64,000 nucleotides of DNA from Sphingobium arseniciresistens (GCA_029167225.1 JARFNK010000007.1:124001-188000), one strand, 5' to 3'; positions 7,966 through 19,000 are shown, numbered from the stretch's first letter. The notes: generated from the letters alone by a model not told the origin. Numbers and translations are program-made.

Positions 7966-10900
7966 GTGCTGGACGCGCGGATCACTTTTTTCGTTCGCCG
8001 TGTAGGCGTCGGCATGGCGCTTGCCGCCTGTTCGCTGGCGCTTCCATCCGCCGCGCCGCTGCTCGCCCAGGGTGAAAAGCCGCTTCTGGCGGACAGTTTT
8101 CGCGTCGGGACCGGTGGCGGGGCGCTCTGCCAGGCGCAGAGCAGCGGGGCGGACAAGGCGCTCGCCGGCATGTTCGATCGTGCCTGGACCATGGTCTGCC
8201 GCGATTCTCCCCGGCCGGTGGGACAGCTCTATGCGCTACGCAAGGGCAAGGGCGAAAGCGCGCAAGGCCTGCTCGCCCGCATCGACGGCGAACGGTTCGT
8301 GCCGGTCGAATGCAGCGCCGAGGGGCGCGTGGAGTTGCCGGACATCGGGGCGGTGAGTGCCCGCAATTGCAGCGTGGCGGGCAATGGTGCGGGCTATCGG
8401 ATCAGCTGGCTGCAGGATGCCCGCTTCGTCTATGTCGCGCAGGGGCTTGCCAGCTATGGCAGCGCGCTCGACCTGGGGCTGCGCAGCATCGTTACCGACC
8501 GGATCGCCCAGGGCAAGGTGGATATCGCGACGCTGGGGTCACGCGATGCCGCCGCCTATGCCCGCCTGCAGGCGGCGACGCTCGATCCGCAGACGGTGCT
8601 GGCGGAGGGCTATCGTCGCAACAATTCGGGCAATTATGCCGAAGCCGCGGAGTTTTTCGACAGCCTGCAGGATCGGTTGGCGGACGACAGGGACAGCGCC
8701 GGCCTGAGCGATGCGGAGCGGACCTCGCGCGCGCATGAATATGCGATCAACCGGGCGCTGCAGCTGTCCAACCTCGGCCAGTTCGCGCAGGCCGACGCCT
8801 TGTTCCTGCAGGCGGCCAGACTGCCCGCGATCGATCCGGTGCAGCTGCGCCTGCGCCGCAACTTCATGGCCATGCACCGGCTCAACCAGGGCGACCTGAG
8901 CGGCGCGCAGGCGGTGCTGGACAAGCCGCTGGTCGATCCGGGGATCACCGTGCTGGAGGCCGGCGATGTCGTCGAGCTGAGCCCGAAGCTGGCGGCGGAG
9001 ATCAACGGCAACCAGCCGGGCGCCAGCGCGATCGGGGTTGGCCAGGCGACACGGCTGACGGTCGCGGAGCGCGTGGCGATCATCGATGCGCAGGCACAGC
9101 AACTGGCCGGCACGATCCTGCGGCTGCAGGGCAAGCCTGCCGAGGCGCGGGCGGTGCTGGAACAGGCGATGGCCAGGGCGACGGCGATCCGCGAGGGGCG
9201 GGTGACGTCGATCACCCGCCTGCGCGTGCAGCTGCTCGACGAGATCGCGCTGACCCAAGAGGCTCAGGGCAATTATGGTCAGGCCGAGGCGCTGCTGAAC
9301 CAGGGGCTGGCGCTGATCGCCGCGCAATATCCCGAAACGGTGGCGATGAACGGCGCGCGGGGTCGGCTGGCGGCCTATCTCGCGCGGCGGGGCCGCAATG
9401 ACGATGCGATCGCGCTCTATCGCAAGATCATCGCTTCGACGGTCGAGAACGGCAATGCGCTCACCGGCTTTTCCAACCAGCTGCAACCCTATCTGACGCT
9501 GCTGACCGGCCAGATCCCGACCCGGCCGGAGCTGACCGCCGACCTGTTCCTGGCGACGCAGACGCTGGTGCGGCCGGGTGCGGCCGATACGCTGGAGGTG
9601 CTGAGCCGGGCGCTGTCCACCGGCGATGACGAGGCCGCGCGCCTGTTCCGCCAGTCGGTGTCGCTCTCCCGCGATATCGAGCGGGCACGGATCAATCTGG
9701 TGCAGCTGACGCAGGCGCCCGCGCGCGACGCCGACGCGCAGGCGCTGATCGCGACGCAGCAGCAGGATATCGACACGCTGGCGGCGCAGCAGACGCAGAC
9801 GCTCGCCGCCCTCTCCGCATTCCCACAATATCGCGCCATCTCCAAGTCGACGCTGACGCTGGCGGACATGCAGGCGGTGCTGAAGCCGGGTGAGGCCTAT
9901 CTGAAGATGGCGGTGCTCGGCGATGGCATCTACGCCGTCTATATCGACGGCGCCGGGGCGACCGGTTATCGCATGGCGATCAACCCGCGCCAGCTGGCGG
10001 CCAAGGTCGCGGCGCTGCGCGAGACCATCTCCACCACGGTGGGCGGCGTGCAGGCAACCTATCCGCTGGATGTCGCCATTGCCCGCGCGCTCTATCTCGA
10101 CCTGTTCGGTCCGATCGAGGGCAGGCTGGCCGGGGTGAAGCATCTGATCTTCGAGCCCGATGGCGCGATGCTGCAACTGCCCGCCAACCTGCTGATCGCC
10201 AGCCAGCCGGGCGTCGATGCCTATGAAAAGCGGATTGCGCAGCCGGGGAACGACGAGTTCGATTTTCGCGGCATCGACTGGCTGGGACGCAACCATGCGA
10301 TCAGCACCGCGCTCTCCGCCCGCGCCTTTCGCGACGCGCGGCAGGCGGCGCCGTCCACCGCCCCGCGCAACTATATCGGCTTTGGCGAGAATGCACCGGT
10401 CGCGGCGATGCGGCAGGCGGCCTTCACGCGATCCGCCATCGCCGCACCCAATCTGGATTGCAGCTGGTCGCCGGTCGAATGGAACCATCCGATCCCCGCG
10501 ACCGAGCTGCGCGAGGCTGCAGGTGCGGTCGGCCGGCAAGGCGCGGAGGTGGTCACGGGCGCGGCCTTCACCGACAATGCGATCCTGGCGCGCGACGACC
10601 TGTCGAGCTTCCGTATCCTGCATTTCGCCACCCACGGGCTGGTCACGGCGCCGCGTTCCGGCTGCCCGGCGCGGCCGGCGCTGCTGACTTCTTTCGGTCC
10701 GCCGACGCTGTCCGACGGCCTGCTGCAGTTCGGCGAGATCTTCGACCTGAAGCTCAATGCCGACCTGGTGATCCTGTCCGCCTGCGACACCGCCGGCCGG
10801 GCGAGCGAGGAGGCGACCCGTGCCGCCGGCCTTGGCACCGGCGGCGGCGGTGCGCTTGACGGGCTGGTGCGCGCCTTCATCGGTGCGGGCGGGCGATCGG

Positions 10901-11115
10901 TGATCGCCAGCCACTGGCCCGCGCCGGAGGAATATCGGGCGACCGAACGGCTGATCAGCGGGCTCTTCGCTGCATCGCCCGGCGAACCCGTGGCGGAGGC
11001 GATGCGCCGGGCCGAAACGGTCCTGATGGATGAGGCGGACACATCCCATCCCTTCTACTGGTCCGGCTTCGCCATCATCGGCGACGGCGCGCGGCCGATG
11101 ATCGCCGGGCGCTGA
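7966..11115 (+). CDS. Exported TPR-CHAT domain protein (caspase-like peptidase fold)
   Basis: 1049 residues if started at GTG 7966, which gives a signal peptide (MLDARITFFVRR, then a hydrophobic run to AAPLLAQG) and has GGTGGGG at 7950-7956 as ribosome binding site; ATG 8014 is the alternative. The middle is helical with TPR-like units (for example NYAEAAEFFDSLQDR, NLGQFAQADALFLQAARL, NYGQAEALLNQGLALI). The C-terminal third is a CHAT domain: His890 in LHFATHG and Cys940 in VILSACDTAGR form the expected caspase-type dyad, followed by GGGALDGLVRAFIGAGGRSVIASHWPAPE. CHAT domains are peptidases in several known systems, so a periplasmic protease role is plausible, but substrate and activity are not shown. 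The next gene, a CHASE2 cyclase, starts 8 bases on, so they are probably co-transcribed. Confidence 0.88.
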   Translation: MLDARITFFVRRVGVGMALAACSLALPSAAPLLAQGEKPLLADSFRVGTGGGALCQAQSSGADKALAGMFDRAWTMVCRDSPRPVGQLYALRKGKGESAQGLLARIDGERFVPVECSAEGRVELPDIGAVSARNCSVAGNGAGYRISWLQDARFVYVAQGLASYGSALDLGLRSIVTDRIAQGKVDIATLGSRDAAAYARLQAATLDPQTVLAEGYRRNNSGNYAEAAEFFDSLQDRLADDRDSAGLSDAERTSRAHEYAINRALQLSNLGQFAQADALFLQAARLPAIDPVQLRLRRNFMAMHRLNQGDLSGAQAVLDKPLVDPGITVLEAGDVVELSPKLAAEINGNQPGASAIGVGQATRLTVAERVAIIDAQAQQLAGTILRLQGKPAEARAVLEQAMARATAIREGRVTSITRLRVQLLDEIALTQEAQGNYGQAEALLNQGLALIAAQYPETVAMNGARGRLAAYLARRGRNDDAIALYRKIIASTVENGNALTGFSNQLQPYLTLLTGQIPTRPELTADLFLATQTLVRPGAADTLEVLSRALSTGDDEAARLFRQSVSLSRDIERARINLVQLTQAPARDADAQALIATQQQDIDTLAAQQTQTLAALSAFPQYRAISKSTLTLADMQAVLKPGEAYLKMAVLGDGIYAVYIDGAGATGYRMAINPRQLAAKVAALRETISTTVGGVQATYPLDVAIARALYLDLFGPIEGRLAGVKHLIFEPDGAMLQLPANLLIASQPGVDAYEKRIAQPGNDEFDFRGIDWLGRNHAISTALSARAFRDARQAAPSTAPRNYIGFGENAPVAAMRQAAFTRSAIAAPNLDCSWSPVEWNHPIPATELREAAGAVGRQGAEVVTGAAFTDNAILARDDLSSFRILHFATHGLVTAPRSGCPARPALLTSFGPPTLSDGLLQFGEIFDLKLNADLVILSACDTAGRASEEATRAAGLGTGGGGALDGLVRAFIGAGGRSVIASHWPAPEEYRATERLISGLFAASPGEPVAEAMRRAETVLMDEADTSHPFYWSGFAIIGDGARPMIAGR

Positions 11116-11123
11116 GACAGGGC

Positions 11124-13199
11124 ATGGCCAGGGTGGCGCAGGAAGGGCGCAAGGGCGATTCCGCCGTGCCCGAGAAGCGTGGCGCATGGTGGCTGCGGCG
11201 CGGCAGCCGCATCGTTGCCGATGCCGGCAAGTGGCGGCTGCTCGCCACCGGTATCGTCATCGCCCTTGCGCTCGTGGTTGCGCTGACGAGCTGGCGGATT
11301 CCGCTGCTCGCCACGGCGGAGCGGAATTTCTACGACCTGCGCATGACCTATCTGGCGCCGGTCGTGGCGCAGGACGACCGCATCACCATGGTCGTCTACA
11401 ATGACCAGACGCTGATCGCCGCCCGCAAGCGCTCGCCGCTGGATCGCAGGTTGATGGCAAAAGCTCTGCGCAACCTGGACACGATGGGCGCGAAGTCGAT
11501 CGGCATCGATATCCTGTTCGACCAGCCGCAGGATGAAGACCCGCAGCTGATCGCGGTCCTGCGCGCGATGAAGACGCCGACCTATCTGGGCTATGCAGAT
11601 GTCGCGGAGAATGAAGACCAGATCGGCTATGAGCAGCAGAAGTTCCTGGACGGGTTCGTCGCGCAGGCGCGCACCGACCGGGTGAAGCCGGCAAGCATAC
11701 GCCTCGTCACCGATGCCGACGATGTCGCGCGCAGCTGGCCCGAGCGCATCGGCCGCCTGCCGCCCCTGCTCGTTGAAGCGATGAAGCCCGATCCGGCTTT
11801 TCGGAACTATACCGGTAGCATCCGCTATCGCATGCCGCAGGAGGCCGACCGGCCGATCTTCCCTTCATTCCAGATCGACCTGTTCGCCGATCCCGCGCTG
11901 GCGCCCGCCTTCGCCGAACAAGTGCGGGGGCGTCACGTACTGATCGGCGGGGACATCCTCGACATTGACCAGTATCTGACGCCGATGACGGGCCTGCCCA
12001 ACACGCCCTATGAGGGCAAGACGATGATCGGGCTGGAGGTCCATGCCAATATGCTGGCGCAGATGCTGGACGGGGCGAGGCTGCGGCCGATCCCCGGCTG
12101 GCTCCTCTGGTCCGTCGCGATCCTCGCCATCGCCGCCGCCGCGCTTACCAGCCTTGCCGAACTGCGGCTGTGGCAGCTCATCCCCTATATGATCGTGCAA
12201 GCGGCGCTGTTCGCGGGACTTCCCTTCTGGCTGCAGGACCGGGGATGGGATACGCAGGGGCTGCCTGCGGTCGGCTGGATCGTGGGATGGGGCATCGCCT
12301 TTGCCGCCGTGGGCTCGGCCGCGCGCGCCGTGGGATCGCAGCAGCGCCGCTTCGCGCAGTCGGCGCTAGGCAAATATCTGCCGCGAGACATCGCCGCGCA
12401 AATCCTCGACGAGCCGGAGAAGCTGGCGCTGCATGGCGAGAAGCGGGACATCTTCGTCGTCTTCACCGACCTTGAGGGCTTCACCAAGCTGAGCCACGCG
12501 ATCCCGGCCGAAACGGTCGCGCAGCTGCTCAACAGCTATCTCGATACGCTGTCCGACATCGTGCTGGCCCATGGCGGCACCATCGACAAGTTCGTGGGCG
12601 ATGCCATCGTCGCCTTCTGGGGCGCGCCGATTTCCCGCCCCGACGATGGCACCAACGCGGCGAAGGCGGCCTATGCGCTGTGGCAGGCGGGCGAGGCCTT
12701 TCGCGAGGGCGTGCATGCGACGCTGCATGCCACGATGGATGGCGGCCTGCCGCCGATCGGCAAGACCCGCGTGGGCCTGCACCACGGCACCGCGATCGTC
12801 GGCAATTTCGGCGGCGAGGGGCGCATCCAATATACCGCGCTGGGCGACAGCATGAACACCGCCTCCCGTCTCGAATCCGCAAACAAGGAGCTGTGTTCCA
12901 GCGTCATGGCGAGCCGCGAGGCGATGGCATTGTCCGGGCTCGATTGGTGGCGGCCGATGGGCCGGGTGGTGCTGCGCGGACGCGCGACGCCGGTGGAGCT
13001 GTTCGAGCCGGCGCCCGATTTTCCGGCCAGTGATCGCGATCACTTACGGCGCGTACTCGCCACGCTAGAACATGATCGGGAGGCAGCGCTTGCCGGGCTG
13101 AAGATGCTGGTGGCGCGACATCCCGAAGACACCGCGCTGGCACATTTGTTATACAGAATGGAACAATGTGATGATGGAGAAGCATATGTCCTGGGTTAG
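11124..13199 (+). CDS. CHASE2-domain class III adenylate cyclase
   Basis: Membrane receptor-type cyclase of 691 residues. A first membrane helix (about residues 43-63) is followed by a periplasmic CHASE2 sensor domain (to about 320), three more hydrophobic helices (about 322-425) and a cytoplasmic class III catalytic domain. Catalytic residues are present: metal aspartates Asp449 (FTDLEGFT) and Asp493 (DKFVGDAIVAFWG), the purine-contacting Lys489 that favours ATP, and Asn578/Arg582 in GDSMNTASRLES. It should make cAMP from ATP in response to a periplasmic signal; GTP cannot be fully excluded. It lies 8 bases after the CHAT gene and its end overlaps the next gene by 14 bases, so the three act as an operon. 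Confidence 0.9.
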   Translation: MARVAQEGRKGDSAVPEKRGAWWLRRGSRIVADAGKWRLLATGIVIALALVVALTSWRIPLLATAERNFYDLRMTYLAPVVAQDDRITMVVYNDQTLIAARKRSPLDRRLMAKALRNLDTMGAKSIGIDILFDQPQDEDPQLIAVLRAMKTPTYLGYADVAENEDQIGYEQQKFLDGFVAQARTDRVKPASIRLVTDADDVARSWPERIGRLPPLLVEAMKPDPAFRNYTGSIRYRMPQEADRPIFPSFQIDLFADPALAPAFAEQVRGRHVLIGGDILDIDQYLTPMTGLPNTPYEGKTMIGLEVHANMLAQMLDGARLRPIPGWLLWSVAILAIAAAALTSLAELRLWQLIPYMIVQAALFAGLPFWLQDRGWDTQGLPAVGWIVGWGIAFAAVGSAARAVGSQQRRFAQSALGKYLPRDIAAQILDEPEKLALHGEKRDIFVVFTDLEGFTKLSHAIPAETVAQLLNSYLDTLSDIVLAHGGTIDKFVGDAIVAFWGAPISRPDDGTNAAKAAYALWQAGEAFREGVHATLHATMDGGLPPIGKTRVGLHHGTAIVGNFGGEGRIQYTALGDSMNTASRLESANKELCSSVMASREAMALSGLDWWRPMGRVVLRGRATPVELFEPAPDFPASDRDHLRRVLATLEHDREAALAGLKMLVARHPEDTALAHLLYRMEQCDDGEAYVLG

Positions 13200-13974
13200 C
13201 GAAAAGCGGGGCACCGCGCGGCTCATCGTTGCCGCGGCACTCCTTTCTCCCCTTGCGGTGATGGCAGCGCCGGCGGACGCGGAAACCATCGTCGTGCGCG
13301 CCTCCGGCCCATCGGCCAAGGGCTATCCCGCCGGTCGGAAGCTGGCGGATGGCGGATCGCTGACGCTCAAGACCGGCGATGTCGTCACCCTGCTGGATGG
13401 CCGTGGCACGCGCACCCTGCGCGGGCCCGGCACCTTCAATGCGAGCGCGCCGGCGACGGCGGGCAACGACACCCGCACCAGCCTCGCCTCGCTGCTCGAA
13501 ACCAAGCGGGTGCTGCGGGCACGCACCGGGGCCGTGCGCGGCACCATCGGCGATGGCGCAACGGCGCCGCGCAGCCCGAACCTCTGGTATGTCGATATCA
13601 GCCAGCCTTCGGTCGCCTGCGTACCCGATCCGGCCAATGTCCGCCTGTGGCGGCCCGACATCAGCAAGCCCGCCACCGTCACCGCGACGGCGATCGGTTC
13701 GGGCGGTGGCAGCGGCACGATCAGCTTCGGCCAGGGCGAGGCGGTGGCGAGTTGGCCCGCCAGCCTGCCGGTGGCCAATGGCGCGCGCTATCGCCTGAGC
13801 TGGGCGGGTCTGGGCCAGCCCATAGAGATCGGCTTTGCGGTGCTGGGCAATGGCGCCGGGGGCCTTGAGAACATGGCCGCGACGCTGATCGAGCGGAAAT
13901 GCGACGCGCAGCTCAACCTGCTGGTCGAAACCGTCGCGCTGCCCGATCCGGCACCGGATTCGCCCAGCGGCTAA
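13186..13974 (+). CDS. FecR-like periplasmic protein
   Basis: 262-residue exported protein. The start is placed at ATG 13186 because GGAG (13175-13178) is well spaced before it; upstream GTG/ATG codons from 13168 are alternatives. A signal peptide is clear (LIVAAALLSPLAVMAAPADA). The segment with VVTLLDGRGTRTLRGPGTF followed by RTGAVRGTIG resembles the FecR-type beta fold found in envelope signalling and surface proteins. No membrane anchor is visible. It overlaps the cyclase gene and precedes the two-partner secretion genes, so it may sit between the CHASE2 sensor and the secretion system. The specific role is unknown. Confidence 0.7.
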   Translation: MSWVSEKRGTARLIVAAALLSPLAVMAAPADAETIVVRASGPSAKGYPAGRKLADGGSLTLKTGDVVTLLDGRGTRTLRGPGTFNASAPATAGNDTRTSLASLLETKRVLRARTGAVRGTIGDGATAPRSPNLWYVDISQPSVACVPDPANVRLWRPDISKPATVTATAIGSGGGSGTISFGQGEAVASWPASLPVANGARYRLSWAGLGQPIEIGFAVLGNGAGGLENMAATLIERKCDAQLNLLVETVALPDPAPDSPSG

Positions 13975-14171
13975 GCATCTGCGCCACAGACTGAAACACA
14001 CCGGCAACACGCCTTGTAAGCCCCGGATCGGACTGATAGCCTGATGGCTGTCATGCTGGCCGAATCCTGCAAAGGGGGATGGTTCGGCGGCGTGCCCTAC
14101 GGTCGTGAATTGCCAGAACGATCCGCACAAGCGGACGGTGGCACAATATCTGCGTTTGTACGCGGAGCGCC

Positions 14172-14208
14172 GGGGGAGATCATCGCCCCCATGTGCGACG
14201 CCCGGGGG
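14172..14208 (+). promoter_or_regulatory. Possible translational switch before tpsB
   Basis: GGGGG at 14172-14176 can pair with CCCCC at 14186-14190 (9-base loop). The same CCCCC could instead pair with GGGGG at 14204-14208, which is the ribosome binding site of the next gene (5 bases before ATG 14214). The two pairings exclude each other, so this could mask or free the ribosome binding site. It lies in a 239-base leader with no other recognised element. Confidence 0.35.
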
Positions 14209-14213
14209 AAATT

Positions 14214-16052
14214 ATGTTATCGTCTCGATCGCGCGAACCGGCTGCAGAACAGCGCATCCGTCGAAACATGCTGCGCGCCGGCATGCTTCGTGGCGCGGCG
14301 GTGCTGGTGTCGTTTTCCGCTGCGATGAGTTTCTGCGCTCACGCCCAGACGCAGGCCGTTCCCGGCGCGCCCACGCGGGAGGAAATCAACCGTGCTGGCA
14401 TGCCGGGCACGGCGCCGGCCGAACGCTCGCGCCTGACTGTTTCGGGCGGGGTCGAGCGTGCGCCCTGCGCCCTTGCCGATCCGCGCTATGCCAATGTCAC
14501 CGTGCATTTCGCCGATGTGCGCTTCAACATGCCCGACGTCGTCGACCAGGCGGCACTGCGCGACAGCTGGGCGGGCATGGCCGGGCGCGACATTCCCATC
14601 GCCGCGCTGTGCGAGGTGCGCGATCGCGCCGCCACGGCGCTGCGCCAGATGGGCTATCTGGCCGCCGTGCAGGTGCCGCCGCAGCGCATCGAAAAGGGCG
14701 GCACTGTCGTTCTGGACGTATTGATGGCGAAGCTGGTCGGCATTCAGGTGCGCGGCAATGCCGGCAATTCCGAAAAGCTGGTCGCGGCGCATCTGGAAAC
14801 GCTCAAGGACGAGCCCTTCTTCAATATCCGGGATGCGGAACGCCATCTTCTGCTCGCCCGTGACCTGCCGGGATATGACGTGCGCCTGTCGCTGCGGCCA
14901 GCGAGTACGGCGCCGGGCGAAGTGATCGGCGAGGTGCAGGTCACGCGGCAGCGGCTGCGCGTCGACGCCAATATCCAGAACATGGGTTCGCGATCGGCGG
15001 GCCGTTATGGCGGGTTGCTGCGGGTGCAGGTGAACGACATCACCGGCATGGGCGACAGCACGGTCCTGTCGATCTTCAACACCGCCCAGACGCGCGAGCA
15101 GACGGTATTGCAGGCGCAGCACAGCTTTGCCATCGGCGCGGACGGCCTGCGCCTGAGCGGCGATCTCACCTATGCGTGGAGCAAACCGGGGTTGGTGGAC
15201 GGGGATCTTTCCTCCAACACGCTCATCGGGTCGCTTGCGCTCAGCTATCCGCTGGTGCGGCGCCAGACCGTAAACCTGCTCGGCTCGGCCGGCATCGACA
15301 TCGTCGACCAGCATGTGAAGTTTACCGGCATCCCGCTGACGACAGACAAGCTGCGTGTGCTTTTCGCCCGGATCGAGGCGGAGACGATCGACCCGCAAAG
15401 CCTTGTGAGCACCGCGGGCTATTCGGCGGCGGAACCGCGCTGGCGGATCGGCGGCGCGCTGGAGGTGCGGCAGGGTATCGCCGGCCTTGGCGCCAGCGAA
15501 GGCTGCGGGGCGGGCTTCGTCAACTGCCTGCCGCCGCGCACGCCGGTCAGCCGGGCGGAGGGCGACCCGACGGCGCTGGTGCTGCGCGCCAGCGGACTCG
15601 CGGAATTTCGTCCGGCGCCCGCCTTCACCATCAGCTTCGCCCCCCGCGCCCAATATGCGCCGCATGCCCTGCTTTCCTATGAGGAGATGAGCGCGGGCAA
15701 CTATACGGTCGGGCGGGGCTATGATCCCGGCACGCTGATTGGCGACAGCGGCGTGGGGGTTGCTACCGAATTGCGGCTGGGATCGATCATGCCCAGGGGG
15801 CCGGCGGACCTGTCCATCCAGCCCTATGCCTTTTTCGATGCCGCCTGGATGTGGAACAGGGACGGCAGCTTTGACGGAATTGACCCGCAAAGACTCTACT
15901 CCGCCGGCGGCGGGGTACGTGGCATGTGGGGCAACCGGGCGCGTTTCGACCTGACCGTGGCCGCGCCGTTGCACCGGGCGGGCTTCCAGACCGAGCGCGG
16001 CGACGTGCGGATGCTCTTTTCGATCACAGCCCAACTCGTGCCGTGGAGATGA
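14214..16052 (+). CDS. Two-partner secretion transporter, ShlB/FhaC/HecB type (TpsB)
   Basis: Outer-membrane pore that recognises and exports its TpsA partner. 612 residues from ATG 14214 (ribosome binding site GGGGG at 14204-14208). An N-terminal signal region ends near FCAHAQTQAVPG; two POTRA domains follow (about residues 80-240, including ALRQMGYLAAVQVPP and VGIQVRGNAGNSEKL), then a 16-strand-type barrel to the end. The lid-loop motif of the family is recognisable as GRGYDPGTLIGDSG. The last residues are LVPWR rather than the usual terminal aromatic residue. Its stop overlaps the ATG of the huge adjacent TpsA gene (ATGA at 16049-16052), which strongly supports the pairing. Confidence 0.9.
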   Translation: MLSSRSREPAAEQRIRRNMLRAGMLRGAAVLVSFSAAMSFCAHAQTQAVPGAPTREEINRAGMPGTAPAERSRLTVSGGVERAPCALADPRYANVTVHFADVRFNMPDVVDQAALRDSWAGMAGRDIPIAALCEVRDRAATALRQMGYLAAVQVPPQRIEKGGTVVLDVLMAKLVGIQVRGNAGNSEKLVAAHLETLKDEPFFNIRDAERHLLLARDLPGYDVRLSLRPASTAPGEVIGEVQVTRQRLRVDANIQNMGSRSAGRYGGLLRVQVNDITGMGDSTVLSIFNTAQTREQTVLQAQHSFAIGADGLRLSGDLTYAWSKPGLVDGDLSSNTLIGSLALSYPLVRRQTVNLLGSAGIDIVDQHVKFTGIPLTTDKLRVLFARIEAETIDPQSLVSTAGYSAAEPRWRIGGALEVRQGIAGLGASEGCGAGFVNCLPPRTPVSRAEGDPTALVLRASGLAEFRPAPAFTISFAPRAQYAPHALLSYEEMSAGNYTVGRGYDPGTLIGDSGVGVATELRLGSIMPRGPADLSIQPYAFFDAAWMWNRDGSFDGIDPQRLYSAGGGVRGMWGNRARFDLTVAAPLHRAGFQTERGDVRMLFSITAQLVPWR

Positions 16053-19000
16053 TGGCCATGATGATGAAATCAGGCTGCTCCGACCGGAGTGCGCGTCGCT
16101 CGGGAAGCGCCCAGAAACCGCTGCGGCGTCTTGCCGGGCAGTCGGCGTGCGTCAGCCTGTTCGCGCTGGTGGGCGGACTCGCCGCTGGTGGCACGTCGGC
16201 CCAGACTTATGACGGGATCGGCTTTGCCGGGCAGGCGACCGTGCAGTCGGGCAATGTCACCTTCTCGAATGATGGCAATGCGACGGACTTCATCCAGATC
16301 GACAGCGGCAGCGCCATCATCAACTGGCGGCCGACGGATACCGCCGCCAGCGGCAACATCAACTTCCTGCCCTCGGCCTCCGCCGCGCAGTTCACCAACA
16401 ATCCGTCCGCGCAACAGGACTTCACCGTCCTCAACCGCATCCTGCCGGTCGACACGCTGGGCGCGCCAGTGCTCGACCGCACGGTGGAGCTGAACGGCGG
16501 CATCACCGGCCTGCAATATGGCGGAGCCGGGACGACGACCGGCGGCAACATCTATTTCTACACGCCGGGCGGGTTCCTGCTGGGGCCGACAGGGGCGATC
16601 AATGCCGGGTCGGTCATCCTGACGACGAACGACATCGTTTCCGGCCTCACCGGCGGGACGATGAGCTTCAGCGGCATCGCCAACAGCACCTCGGCCATCA
16701 CCATATCGGGGCAGGCGCAGATCAATGCGGCGGCGCAGGGCGGCTATGTCGCGCTGGTAGCGCCGCGCATCGTGCAGGCGGGCACCATCACGTCCAACGG
16801 ATCGATCGCCTATGTGGCGGCCGAACAGGCGGACATCACGATCAATGGCGGCCTGTTCGACATCGCCATCTCGACCGGCACCACCGACGCCAATGGCATC
16901 GTGCACAGCGGCAGCAGCGGCGGCCCCGCCTCGACCCCCACGCCGAGCGTGCCGGACCCGCAGCGGGTCTATATGGTCGCCGTGCCCAAGAACGACGCTC
17001 TCACCATGCTGCTGTCGGGCTCCATGGACTATGCGGCGGCGGCGAGCGTGGCGGAGGAACAGAGCGCCGTCGTGCTTTCCGCCGGCTATAACGTCACGGC
17101 GGGCAACGCGGATATCCTTGGCGCGCCCTTGCCCAGCACATCGGATATCGAGATCGGCGCGGCGACCTTTCGTTCGGACATGACCGCGCTTGCCAGCGGG
17201 ACGATCAGCGCCGATCCGGGCGTGGGGACGCTCGCCTTCCAGGGCGCTGCCTCGCTCACGGCCGCGCTTGGGATCGCCATGCGCGCTGATGATTTCGGCA
17301 CGATCAGCGCGGCGCAGTCACTCAATCTGGCGACGGGCACGGCGATCGATGGAGGCTTCATCACCCTGATCGCGACTGGCAGCGATGCCGTGGGCGCGAC
17401 GCCGGGGCAGATCACCGTCGGCGGCACGCTTGCGCTCTCGGCGAGCGTCAGCGCCGAGGCGGGGCTCGCGCCGGCGGATGGCCGGGACGCGGCCGGAGGC
17501 ACCATTATCGTCACCGCCGATCTGGGGCAGATCAATGCCACCGGCTTTTCCGCCAGCGCCACCGCATTCAGCGAGATCGGCGCCAACAGTTCAGGCGACG
17601 CGCGCGGCGGCAGCGTTGCGCTGAGCGCCACGCGTGGCGGCACGCTCGCGCTTGGCGACGTATCCATCGACACCTCGTCGTCGGTGCAGTTCGTGGCCGC
17701 TGGCTCCCCGGTCAATGGCGGCAATGCCTCTGGCGGATCGGTGGACATCAGCGCGAGCGGCGGCGGCGTGTTGGCCTTTGGCGATGTCGTGGCCTCGGCG
17801 CAGGCAACGGCCGGCACCGCGACCACCGGCCAGGCGGGCAGCGCGACGGCGGGCAATGTGCGCGTCACCATCAGCGACGGCGCGCAGGCATGGACGACCT
17901 TCCGGGGCGATGTCTCCGCGGTGGCGGGCTTCGCCAGCGCCGGCGGCACCTTCGGCGGCGTGACGCCGGGGGCGGACGGCATCGCGATCGACGTGGCCGG
18001 CCCCGGATCGCTGAGCCTGGACCAGTCGATGTCGCTTTACGCCGATGCGCTGGGCTATGGCGGCGGCGCTGGCGGCACGGCGATGATCCGCGCAAGCAAC
18101 ATCAGCGTGCGGGCGCGTGACGGCGGCAGCATCCAGATCGCCAATGATCTTTTCGCCTCGGCGACCGGGCAGGGCGATGGCGCGCTGGACCCGACGATCT
18201 TCGACCGCACGCCTTCCGTGGCCGGCGGCAACATCGGCCTGATCGCCAGCGGCGGTTCGTTCGTCGCGCAGGGGCTGACGCTGGACACGTCGACCTATGT
18301 GAAGGATTCCAGCCTGACGGCCGGCGATGCCACTGCGGGCAACATCACCATCGCCGCGAGCACGCCCGGCGCAACGCGCGGTGTCATCGACCTTGGTACC
18401 TGCGACTTCGGCTGCCTGTTCATCGCCGAGGCCCATGGCGGCAGCGGTCTGGCCGGATCGAATGCGGTTGGCGGCGCGATGCAGTTTTCCGCGAGCGACG
18501 CGGACCTGACGATGAACGGACAGGTGCAGGTCTATGCTGCCGGTCACGCGGGCGTCTCTACTGATGCGTCCGCGGGTCTTGGCGGGAATGGCACCGGCGG
18601 CAGCATTTCCATCGCCAGCCTCGCGGGCAGCCAGGGAACGGCATTGATTACGCTCGGCACCGTGGAGGCCTTTGCCAGTGGCATCGCCGATCCGGGCGGG
18701 GAAGGCATGGTCTTCAACAGCGGCGATGGCGGCGCAGGACAGGGCGGCACCATCAGCGTGACCATGGCGGGCGGGGCTCTCAATGCGACCAGCCTGGCAT
18801 TGTCGGCGCAAGGGGTCGGCGGTTCGTCCGATCTTTCGGCGGGCGTGCCTTATGTGGCGGGCAATGGCACGGGCGGCACGGTGAACGTCAACCTGCTGGG
18901 CGGTGCGCTCACCCTCGATGCCCTGACGATCGACGCCAGTGGCACCGGCGGCGGTGTCGCGAGCAGTTCGCTCGGCGGCACGCTGGGTATTGCGGGTGCG

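Noticed and set aside
7966-11115. CRISPR-associated CHAT protease (Craspase-type)
   Set aside because: There is a signal peptide and no Cas gene or CRISPR array; context is secretion.
8539-11187. 882-residue antisense frame through the CHAT gene
   Set aside because: Low-complexity His/Arg/Gln content and no motif; the forward frame has signal peptide, TPR and CHAT dyad.
14044-14328. 94-residue Cys-rich frame before tpsB
   Set aside because: Overlaps the tpsB start in another frame and has no ribosome binding site; the leader is better read as non-coding.
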